Assembly: GCF_030463565.1 (NCBI RefSeq)
Contig: NC_134653.1
Location: 27,837,150 to 27,901,149 of the forward strand
Direction of reading: 5' to 3'
From: Pelecanus crispus
Taxonomy: Eukaryota > Chordata > Aves > Pelecaniformes > Pelecanidae
DNA length: 64,000 bases
Shown here: positions 13,701-25,700 of the stretch, one piece after another
How positions within the stretch are numbered: position 1 is the stretch's first letter
Layout: every line of letters starts with the position of its first letter
Translations under genes and position numbers: made by a program
The notes under the pieces: model-generated
Seen by the model: only the letters and a program-made list of their open reading frames with translations
Told to the model about the DNA's origin: nothing
Databases searched by the model: none

Positions 13701-16700
13701 CACTGAGGTTTAAGAATCAATTCCAACAGGTTTCACTATGAAATTTAAGTTTAAAAATGAAATGTGTAAGTAGAAATTACATTCATAATATCTTACACAT
13801 CCAACAGCAATGTCACATGTGTGTCCCCAATGTCAGAGCGCACCTGTTATGTCTAAAGAAAACTCATTTGAGATGGCAGAAGTGAAATGCTTCTACTGTA
13901 ATTGTCATTTGGGAGACTGAAGGGTACAGAAAAATACCACGTTCTCCACTGTCATTTGCCTCTAAAGTTTTAGGAAGCTGTATACTCCCAGGAGTGTTCT
14001 GTTAACTGGTAAGTAACTTCCTTTACCATTTTTCCTCTGATAGAAAGCATCAATTTTCATTTATTCATTTTAGTAAGTTCTGACTTCAAACCAGCCACAC
14101 CCATTCCTCAACATACTGGTTAACTTAGGAGTTTGCTCAACTGAAATTTTGTAATCATAAATTGAAAATGCAAAGCATTCACCTATTTGCAATTCATATA
14201 AAAGCTCACCATATTACTTTTACAGTACTTCAGCTGCCTGTTTATCACCACTTATCATTTTTCAACATCTAGGATTGTAAACTCAATTATTTATGCATAT
14301 GATGCATGCTACAAGAACCTTCTCATCATGACTGGCTTTCCTGATGCTACAAAAACTGCACATCATCACAAGGCAAAATTCTGTCCTCTACATGTAAGAA
14401 GCTCATCTGTAAATGCCAGGATCAACTATAAGATGTTAATTCTCTTCTGCTTAAAAGATCTGAGCTAAGAACAAGGTACCATTTATTAAGAGCCAAACCC
14501 CTGAAAAATAAGAGTAAAGACAATTCTTAGAAGGCATTTCAATAAAATTTTGAGTCACAGCAATCATCTTTGAGTCACGGCAAACACCTTATTTCCAGTA
14601 CTTTTCCTGTAAGAATTTATGAACATTTGAAATTTACAAAAAGTGTAGATAAATAAGTTGAAAGGAAGATATAAGTATCACAGGATACTGTAACAAAAGC
14701 ATGATACTCCCACTGCTGCAAACAAAATCATATCTAATGTCAGTAACAGAATTCTCACTCAAACAGTGTTCAAAACAATCTCCTGTGTTCTTATTCATCT
14801 TTTATATTCTTAGCAGTAACGCAGAATTGTTCTTAACAATTCAGACTTTGACTATTGCTAGAAGACTTAACTACATATTAACATCTTCTCTTGCACATCA
14901 CCTTCAGCCACAAGCAACACAATGTACTTGAGCAGAGAGTTCACCTACAGAAGGTGATCATTTGATACTAGTGCATAAAGCACACTTTTAACATTCTTGA
15001 AGCTGCCTTTCTCTTCAAATAATTAATCCCATTTTATCTTTGTCTTTCCTTACCCTTTTCAACACCCTCTTGTCTCTGAAAACTAAATACTTCTGCTGAA
15101 TAATACCATATTATATTCTAAGAATTAGGCAATTCTGTGACTGAAAACTGAAGATTTTGTTCAAAGTACCTGATGCAAAGATCTAGCTGTAAATACATTC
15201 ACAGCTCTCAATTATCTGTAGTTTATCCAGGTTCATAGGGCATGCTATCAGACTCCCCAGGTTGTGGATACAGGCACACCACACAGACACAATTCAGATT
15301 CATCACTTAGGAGCACTGCATCTGAGAGCAAGCTCGAGTCTGCAAACAGGCCATCTATTTTCATGAAGCACAGTGCCTGAGCTAATAAGCCCTCTGGACC
15401 TCAGGCAGATCCATGCAGAGGCAACTCAGGTGTATCAGCATTATGCTCCTAATACCAGGGAGACTGAGAGTAGGATGCAGAGATAATCTAATAGTCCTAT
15501 ACTGAATCAGCCTCAGTTCAAACACTGTTCATTAGCTCCAGCTCTACCAGGGCGAGACGACTCCTGCAGAACCCCTCAGGCTCGCCGCACCATCCTTCCT
15601 AGCTGTCTAAATTACTGCCCTGGACACACTGCTGCTCAAATGCAGAGGTAGATGGGGTCTGGCACTGAGCTGTGGCTAATAAGCTCCAGGGAGTGCTGAG
15701 AAGGGAAATCAAGAAATTCCTGAGTAGCTCTATGCAGAACTAATCATGATTTTCTCTTGGCTGACGGTAATAAACCTCAATGAAGTCAAGCTGAATCTGT
15801 AAAGAGCCACTGAAATATCCCTGTAGAGCACTGCCCAATGAATGCCACAGTACCACATTACCTGGGTTTTGCCAAAAACCAGGCTATCCCAGACTGCCAG
15901 TACAGTGAAAAGCTGACTGCGCTTCAATTTCTAAGCTAAGAATTAAGTGAGGAAACAGCAATACACATAGAAATATTCTCCTTCGACCATGGGAAATTTC
16001 TTTTCTGGTGTAACAACTAGACTTCAAGAAATAATCTTAAAAAGGTCAACAATGAGTAGGTAACTCCTTTCATCTAATAATGCTACAGCATTACTGCCCA
16101 GATACCCATTTCTGGAGCATAATTAGATCTTCTAACACCCCCATCTGAACAAAAGAGCAAAGAACAGCCTTCAGACACAGGGAAGGAAGGACTGAAGTAA
16201 TTCTTCATTCTCATAATCTTTGTTCAATAGATGAACTCTAGATGTATATTTGAAGTTATATATAGTTAATAATACGAAAACAATAGAATTATTCTTTTTT
16301 TTCAGTCTGTGGTACAAAAATGAATGCAGGTATAATCAAATTAGTCAAATTTATCAAGAGCAGAACAGCCAAATACATCACAGCTTCAGGACCAAATCCA
16401 GGTAATACCATACAGTCTGTGAGTGATCAATAGTATTCCAGATGCGTAACTAAGGACAGACGATGGCCTGCAGATCTTCACTCTTGTGATTTGGAAGAAA
16501 CAAAGAACCAAGTTTAACTCCAAAATTCAAAACTGAATTTTCCTGGGTGAAAGTTAAATATACTCTTTTTTACATGTTATCTAGTGTTTACCTATACTGA
16601 AAATGTGCAAACTTTATGTAACACTTGACAAATTCAGTTCTGTGAAGTGAGCAACTTATTTAGAATCACTAAGCAAGACGAATATGGAATCCCACGGGGT

Positions 16701-19700
16701 TATTTTAGCAGCAATTTTAAAGAAGTAACACTACTGTTTTTTTCAGCTTGTGAATAATGTACAGTACTATCAGACTACTTGATATTCCTACTTTGCTTTC
16801 AAATCTTAGGAACAAAATAAAATACTAGTGCAAGAAGCAAAACAGAGGGGAAAAAGCAGAAGAAAACAATTATTCTTCTCAGTGAGATAAGTCCACAGAA
16901 CAATGGGAATTATGACAGGAAATAAACTGTTCTCAGGTTTATCTTCCTTTTTATATCAAGACTCAAAAGTTCACATCTATTACTTGGCAGATTTTAGAAA
17001 ACTGGCTTCCAAACAGAGAACATAACTTTTTATTCTAATACTTAGGTATGCTGTCATCCTTCTTATATTCACTAGTCTTAATTTTTCTTTTCTTTAACAT
17101 AAGAGTTCTCAGAATTAAAGACATTCGAATATAATTTTGATTACTGAACATAAATGAGCATAATTCTTGACCTCGTCTTTCTGAGAAGAAATCACCCTTC
17201 AATGTATTTTTAAAAGCAAAGACTACACCCCCATTCTTCCACTTAAAGGTCACTAATACTTGAAACTTGGTCTCACAGTCTGTGATGACAGAAAAATGTC
17301 CTTAAAATTTAATTTTGCTTTATACAAATTTAAAACACTTCAAGGTTCATCTGAAAGCAATAGTTACAGTATTTTTGGTAAAAAAAAAAGTCCATGTACT
17401 GAGTCACTCAGTTTTGCTGCCAGCTATCCACATCCCTACTAACTATCCACATAGGACAATTGGTTGAAGGATTGGGAGCACAGGTAGTGTTTTCCTCAAT
17501 CCCATCAGTGGCAGGGAAGAATACTGAAAGCAACAGGAAAGCCCAGCCAATTAACAAGTGGCTCAGAGGCTGCTGCCATCGGTGGAATTTTGGTTTTTTT
17601 GACCATGGGGAGGTTTACATGGCACCAGGCCTGCAGCTCTCTCCAAGGGAGAAAGGGATTCTCGCTCATGAGTTGGCGGGGCTCATCAAGAGGTCTGTAA
17701 ACTAGGTTTGAAGGGGGAAGGGGATATAACCAGGCCCACGAGAGAGGAGCCCAAGGGTGGCATGGCAACGTTGGGGGTGAAATGGATAGCCCAGCTCAAG
17801 TGCATCTACACCAATGCACGCAGCATGGGCAACAAATAGGAGGAGCTGGAAGCCATTGTGCAGCAGAACAGCTATGACTTAGTCGCCATCACAGAAACGT
17901 GGTGGGATGACTTTCATGACTGGAGTGCTGCATTGGATGGCTATAAGCTCTTCAGAAGGGACAGGCAAGGAAGGAGAGGCGGTGGGGTGGCTCTGTATGT
18001 TAGGGAGTGTTTCGATTGTATAGAGCTCAACAGCTGTAATGATAAGGTTGAGTGTTTATGGGTAAGGATGAGGGGGAAGGCCAACACAGCAGACGTCCTG
18101 CTGGGAGTCTGCTACAGACCACCCAACCAGGATAAAGAGGTAGATGAAGCATTCTGTAAGAGGGCTGGCAGAAGTCTCACAATCACTAGCCCTTGTTCTC
18201 ATGGGGGACTTCAACTTGCCAGACATCTGCTGGAAATACAACACAGCAGAAAGAACAGTCTTGGAGGTTCCTGGAGTGTGTGGAAGATAACTTCCTGACA
18301 CAGCTGGTAAGTGAGCCTACCAAGGAAGGTGCCTTTCTTGACCTGCTGTTTACAAACAGAGAAGGACTCGTGGGAGATGTCATGGTCGGAGGCCGCCTTG
18401 GGCTTGGCGACCATGATACCATAGTTTTCAATTCTTGGCAAAGTAAGGAGGAGGGCCAGCAAAACCACTACCATGGACTTCTGGAGGGCAGACTTTGGCC
18501 TGTTCAGGACACTGGTTGGGAAAGTCCCTTGGGAGACAGTCCTGAAGGGCAAAGGGGTCCAGGAAGGCTGGGCGTTCTTCAATAAGGAAGTCTTAAAGGC
18601 ACAGGAGGAGGCTGTCCCCATGTGCCATAAGATGAACTGGCGGGGAAGACAACCGGCCTGGCTGAACAGGGTGCTTTTGCTGGGACTCAGGGAAAAAAAG
18701 GAGAGTTTACTATTTTTGGAAGAAGGGGCAGGCAACTCAAGAAGAGTACAGGGAACTCATTACGTCATGCAGAGACAGAATTAGAAAAGCAAAAGCCCAG
18801 CTAGAACTCAATCTGGCCACTGTTGCAAGAGATAATAAAAAATGTTTCTACCAATACATTACAACTACATTACAACCAATACATTACAACAACATTACAT
18901 TACCAATACATTACAACTACCTGAAAGGAGGTTGTAGTGAGGTGGGTGTTGGTCTCTTCTCCCAAGTAGCTAGCGATAGGACAAGAGGAAATGGGCTTAA
19001 GCTGCGCCAGGGGAGGTTTAGACTGGAAATTAGGAAAAATTTCTTTACGGAAAGGGTGGTCAGGCATTGGAACAGGCTGCCCAGAGAGGTGGTGGAGTCA
19101 CCATCCCTGGAGGCGTTTAAAAAACAGGTAGATGTGGCACTTCGGGATATGGTTTAGTCTGGTCTACCCTTGATTAGTCTAGAGTGGGCTTGGTAGTGTA
19201 GGTTAATGGTTGGACTGGATGATCTTGGAGGTCTTTTCCAACCTGGATGATTCTATGATTCTATGATTAACAACAAAAAGAAAGCCAAGGAGAATCTCCA
19301 TCCTTTGTTGGATGTGGGGGGGAACATTGCCACCTAGGATGAGGAAAAGGCTGAGGTACTTAATGCCTTCTTTGCCTCAGTCTTTAATAGCCACACCAGT
19401 TATCGCCAGGGCATTCAGCCCCCTGAGCTGGAAGACAGGGACAGGGAGCAGAATGAAGCCCCCATAATCCAGGAAGAAGCAGTTAATGACATGCTACACC
19501 ACCTGGACACTGACAAGTCTATGGGGCCAGATGGGATCCACCCAAGAGTACTGAGGGAGCTGGCAGAGGACCTTGCCAAGCCACTCTCCATCATCTATCA
19601 GCAGTCCTGGTTAACAGGGGAGGTCCCAGACAACTGGAGGTTTGCCAATGTGACACCCATCTACAAGAAGGGCCGTAAAGAGGATCTGGGGAACTACAGG

Positions 19701-22700
19701 CCTGTCAGCCTGACTTCGGTGCCGGGGAAGATTATGGAGCGGTTCATCTTGAGTATGCTCAACAGGCATGTGCAGGTCAATCAGGGGATCAGGCCCAGCC
19801 AGCACGGGTTCATGAAAGGCAGGTCCTGCTTGACCAGGACCTGGGGGTGTTGGTTGACAGCTGGCAGAACATGAGCCAGCAGTGTGCCCAGGTGGCCAAG
19901 AAGACCAACAGCATCCTGGCTTTTATCAGGAACAGTGTGGTCGGCAGGAGCACAGAAGTAATCGTGCCCCTGTACTCAGCACTGGTGAGGCCACACCTCG
20001 AATACTGTGTCCACTTTTGGGCCCCTCAGTACAAGACAGACATTGAGGTGCTGGAGCGTGTTCAGAGAAAGGCAACGAAGCTGGTGAAGGGTCTAGAGAA
20101 CAAGTCTTAAGAGGAGCTGCTGAGGGAAGTGGGATTGTTTGGCCTGGAGAAGAGGAGGCTGAGGGGAGACCTTATTGCTCTCTACAACTACCTGAAAGGA
20201 GGTTGTAGTGAGGTGGGTGTTGGTCTCTTCTCCCAAGTAGTTAGCAATAGGATGAGAGGAAATGGCCTCAAGTTGTGTCAGGGGAGGTTTGGATTGGATA
20301 TTAGGAAAAATTTCTTCATGGGAAATGAAGCATTTCAAGCATTGGACCAGGCTGCCCAGAGAGGTGGTGGAGTCACCATCTCTGGAGGTGTTGAAAAAAA
20401 TGGGTAGATGTGGCACTCTGGGACATGGTTTAGTGGGCATGGTGGTGCTGAGTTGATGGTTGGACTGATGATCTTAGAGATCCTTTCCAACCTTAACAAT
20501 TCCTAGTTTTTACTCTCATTAAAAAATAATCCAGCCACCAAGCCAGGAAACATGAAATTAATTATTACTCTACCCTTAACTGGTTTAGTGGTGGACTTGG
20601 TAGTGTTAGGTTAATGGTTGGACTGGATGATCTTAAAGGTCTTTTCCAACCCAAACAATTCTATGATTCTATGATTCCATGGTCTCTGCTACATCCATTT
20701 TTATATTTAACATCTTTGACAACATGATAAGGTATGTCAAGGATAATCACTCCACCCCTTTCAGCAAAAATAAGACTTCTACCCAAGTTCTTTCTGTATC
20801 TTGCAATAGCAACATTTGTATTCTGGAGAAAAACAAAACAAAAATAACAACCTATGAAAAACCCTACAATGAACAAAGTAAGTTATTCAATGCTTTACAA
20901 AAGCTTTGAAAAAAGTCTTTTTTTAATTTTTATTTCATATGAATGATTAGATTATCCTTCAAAGCACAAGATGATTATCTTTAGCAGTATCTAAATTCTG
21001 CATATCTTCAGAGGTACTATACCTTATAATGAATTCATGATGAACTCGGCACACACCTCTTGCCCCAAGATTGCCATTTCTATCCTGCCTTACTTACTTC
21101 CTGGTTGGGGGACAAAAGCCATGGTGACTGATGGAATATTGAGGCAGGAAGCATGCTCCATCCATACAGACAGCTCACCTTCCAGCAAGACATTTGAGAG
21201 ATAAGCAGGAAAGATGAGATACTCTGTTTTGTCTGTTATTTTTCCTGACATTGCTCATGTTCCCGCCCCTGCCCCCCCACCCAGCTAGTAGACTTGGGGT
21301 GATTTTCACCTTCAACAGCTGTGAATTTAGAATTGTTACTCTTAATTCTCAGAGGACAGCTGAAAATTAAGAGTTATTACCAAGTAAAATGTGATTTGAA
21401 TATCTAAAATAAAATTTTTCATTTAAATCAGAGTAAACCGTGCTGCAAGCAGGGCAGGAGTGTGGCTGAGCTACCAGACACAGCAGAAGATAAAACTGGA
21501 TAGATTCAGTATTCAGGTATTCCCTTTCCACAGGTCACAAGCTGCAAGCAGTTTTATACGTTCATTACCAAAAATAAAACCCGAACAACCTCTGACTTTA
21601 CCACAGGAAAAAATATACAACAATGACAAATTACATATTACCGGTCATCTGGATGAGTGCTGATAAGCGCCAGAAATTTTTATTAGCTTCAAACATTACC
21701 TCTGTTTATTTTTAAAGAGTAGAAGATGCATCTTCCGAAGCTAAGCACCACAAAATTCAAGTCATTCAACTGACGTTTTATCATGATCACTGATACAGTG
21801 GCTGATACAGGCCCACATTTCTCCTAAGTACTCAGAATAATCACTTAACACTTCTCCAGTGCTTTCTCTTTCAGGGCAAAGTAGATCATTTACTAATTCC
21901 CATTTAAGATGTTTTTATAGTACAGAGTTGGTTATCCAAAGGCATCTCTTGTCTGACAGAAAGTCCTGTTTAGAAAGCATAGCGATGGACAGGGGTCTGG
22001 AATAACAAGCCTTTGCTATTCAGATTAAACTGACCAAAACGTTCATGTGTTTGTCTGGGAGAAAAAGGAAAGTGGATTTAAAAGTGTATTTTTAACATGA
22101 CAAGGCAATAAACGATCTAATATAACTTTGAAGTTGTTCCCTGCTTTGAGATAGGGGTTAGGCAGATGACTTTCAGAGGTCCCTTCCAACCAATTATTCT
22201 ACAATGCTAACACTTACATAGAACTTGAGAAGAGCACCATCTGAATTGCAACACCAGGATCTTCTTCCCAAATACTCATGAGCAGTATTCAGCAGCATGA
22301 GCGAAGAAGGCAACATAGGAGTATCAGGACTCACTGGAAGAAAGAAATTGGTAAATATTTAAGTAGCACAGAACTGAGTTAAATCCAACTAGCCAGTGCT
22401 TCGTGTCGTAAAAAGAAATTTCCTCAGTGATAAGAAAGTGATGTTTGCATACCTCTCTACTCCCTTCAGCCAACAAGATAAGATGACAAACAAGTATTTT
22501 CTTATTTATAGTCCAGAGCTAGATGGTAAGGAGCTCAGTTCCATACGTAAAAGTGAATCATTTACTCACCTTCTTCTCCTTGGTTCTGTTGTTGCTGCTG
22601 CTGGCAGCAAAGGGATCGAAAAGAATCTTCCTCATGCTGGATGATCCTGTGCAGGATAATCCATGGAAGCACTGAGGAAACGTATGGTTCTTTTGGTTCT

Positions 22701-25700
22701 TCCTGGACTGCCATGCTGCAGTCTATGATCTAATAAAGAAGCAGACATTATACAAAGTGATATGAAATAAAGTTAGGCGTGAATCCTTTCGAACAACCCA
22801 AAGTTGGTAATGCATTTTATTCTAAGGAAATAATCTAAAGCTGAGTCTCAGCTTCTCACAATGAGTGGCGGTAAAAGTCCTACAAATAACATCAGCTGGT
22901 ATGGGGAAGGGTAGAAGGTCATTTCCCCTACCCTGACAGTCCTCTTGCATTGTCGTTTTCCAACTAGTTACTTCTCTGTTAATACCATATACAAACAATT
23001 CAAAGTAAGAAAACGTGCAGCATAAATTCTTAGTGTTAGTAGGCCTCATTACTGTACAAGAAATTTATCTACAGCCCAGCAAGGAAGAGGAACTTAGTTA
23101 AAAGACTTCCTGAATTCTTTGCCAGGTCTTACAACTGTTAAAGACCAACTAGGATCATTAACTGATGTTATATAAATTATGTAACTGAATAAATTCTGAG
23201 CAACACAATGCTGTGTCATGGAACTGTTGTCCTAGCATTTCTCAACCGCCCATTTTATTGCCACAGTGACAGCAATTTCTGGCACTGTGGCAATAAATAG
23301 AAGTCCTACAATAGTTGGATTTAACTCAGTTCTGTGCTACTTAAATATTTACCAACTCCTTTCTTCCAGTGAGTCCCAATAATCCTATGCTGCCTTCTTC
23401 ACTCACGGCAATAAATTGAAGTCCTACACTTTTCTCATGTTCTTTCACACATACAATAGTGCTTCTATTGGTATTTATGTATATAAAGAATCATATTTAT
23501 TATTACTACAGAAACCGTTTAGGATATTACAATGAATACTCTGTTCTCCTAATTCCATTACATTCCATAACATAGTGACACACATACAACTTTACACAAT
23601 AAGAGTATGATTTTATGAGCAGCGAAGGTCCTTGCCTTTTACTGAAGTAAATGGAGATTTGAGAGTTGCAAGCACACTGAATTTTGACATTAACTAGACT
23701 AGCTTCTTAACAGAACTGAGAGTCTGCCATTTGTTACCTGAACTGAAAAATACTCATTCAGTAGTTTTAAGGTTTGAAAGTACCTTCTTTAGAAGGCTAA
23801 AATTAGCTGTATTCGTAATCCTAGAAACAGTCCACACATCACTTTTTCCTGCCCTCGTCTCATTACCCTCTGTTTTTACTGGAAAAAACCCTTAGCTTGG
23901 CCAGCACTTGCAAGCAACTCTACCATGTTCGTAAGGCTTACAGGATCTTGTCTTCTAGCCCAAAGCACATACAGCCAAGATCAGTGCCGTAACTTACAAA
24001 CTGCACCAGCCATTTCAAGTCTTCTCATTATCACCATTTCAAACAGCGTAACAAAATAGCGTTGTTCCTTGGGTTACCTTACTACCATTCTTTGATTATT
24101 TTTGGCAGCTTGGTGTTTGAAGGTACCTGCTGTTACTGATTCTAGCACAGGTGTGCTCAGTGCACCTCTAATACTGAAATGAAAATGAAGACTATGAAGG
24201 TAATGCTTATCTTCCCTCGACCTTCCCGCAACAAAAATGTAACCCAAAACATCACTGCGAGTGGGTGGCAATTCAGACAGCAGCTGTGTCATGTCTGAAG
24301 GTCTGTAGCACACAACACCTCTTTCCTAGTGCAAGCAAACAGGTTACCTGAATCAGGTTGTTTGTTAATCGAACAAGGCTTGGTGTTACAGAAGACTCTT
24401 TCAGGATGCTGCTGACTGACGATAATGAAGTATCTATTCCTATGAGCAGTTGTGTTACCGTAGCAACCCACTCTTCTTTAGCAGAGGCTGCTGTCATATT
24501 AATCATCTGCTGAATTGCTTCATTCAAGGCAACTTCTGAGCGTTCAAAGCATTGCTTGTAATCTTTCAGTTTAAGCAGGGAGTCCTAGGGAATGTAAATA
24601 TGAAAAAAATCTATTGTAAGGGTGCAGTTTATTTTAAACCATGAATGCACAGCAGGGCAAAGCAATACACTATATACAGTTAATGTGGTTACTTTAATGG
24701 AACAATAATGGAACACCTTTAAATATGACATTAAAAAAGGACAATAGGAGGTGCATGGACCCTGGATGACAAATGTACAAGTAGGATCTAAATTTCAAAA
24801 AAATCATCACTGAATCTTTCTGCTTTAATAAAAGATGCATGAAAAAGTACTCAGGAGAGCGATGCCTGTAGGTCTAAAATTCTAATGACATGCAGTTTAA
24901 TAGAGGCCCTACAGAAACAAGGTTTGGATCTTTATGATCTTGCGCTACCATTTTATTACTTCATAAATAACAAAACAGCAACTATAAGGCTAGCACTACA
25001 GCAACATCCTCCTGCTTCTTTCTACGCTGCCAAGTTTGGGTCACAAGATGGCATGAAGGCTGGAGGATTTGGCTCAGTCCAGTTAAAAGAGCATCAGCCT
25101 TTTTTTGTGCAACCCTTTTTTTTTTCCCAGAGAACCTGATAGGGTCAAATTGTTCCTATAGCTGACCTCATTTGTACACTTATTTTCATAGCGCCAAATG
25201 GACTAAATCTATAGCAATTATACTGAATGTATCTATCAATGGTTTGTCGTTCATGCAGGAAAGATACACTACATCATAAAAATCATTCATATACTAGATA
25301 ACTTTTAAGTTTCAGGATGGTTGTAAATCACCATATAGTCAACATCAGCAAAAGCAGGAAGCATTCACAGCAGATGCAGAGAGCATGAATCCATCCATAA
25401 GATGTGTCTGCAAATGATTCCAGTTTATTTGAATTTACAATTTTTCTGGCCATTTCATGTAGGCCTCAGACATCTATCTTTAGCCACATTCTCAGTTAGC
25501 AAAAGTTGGCATATTGCTAATGATGTCAATAAAGCTATGCTGTTCAAACCATTTACAGATTTGGTTCCATGTTTTGCTTTGTAAATAAGACTTGTTAACC
25601 ATTAACACCTGCTCTAGAAATCCTTTCATCCTGTTTTCAGAAATAAGTCTTAATCCCTTACTAAAAAAGATTTTTTTAAGAAACAAAACAAACCTGTAGA

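Larger units (their letters stand above)
17450..20677 (+). mobile_element. CR1 LINE, 5'-truncated, with internal deletion and nested CR1 insertion
   Basis: A CR1 retrotransposon lies antisense to CABIN1 in intron 19. It starts inside ORF1, carries the endonuclease and the first part of the reverse transcriptase of ORF2, lacks the RT catalytic centre, and ends in a 3'UTR with the octamer tail (ATTCTATG ATTCTATG ATT) at about 20,660-20,676. A second, shorter CR1 is inserted at about 18,888-19,268. After the first tail-like segment (to about 20,500) there is a spacer of about 78 bp and then a second tail. It is dead: stops and frameshifts interrupt both ORFs. The family is certain; the subfamily is not assigned. 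Confidence 0.95.
12845..22217 (-). other. CABIN1: CABIN1 intron 19, the longest in the window
   Basis: This 9.4-kb intron holds the CR1 composite at 17,450-20,677 and the CR1 tail at 22,145-22,207. A small imperfect duplication (TTTGAGTCAC with CAGCAA or CGGCAA) is at about 14,550-14,586. I see nothing recognisable in 12,845-17,449 otherwise, or in 20,678-22,144. Confidence 0.75.

Noticed and set aside
18211-18735. 174-codon minus-strand open frame
   Set aside because: It is the antisense of the CR1 endonuclease region.
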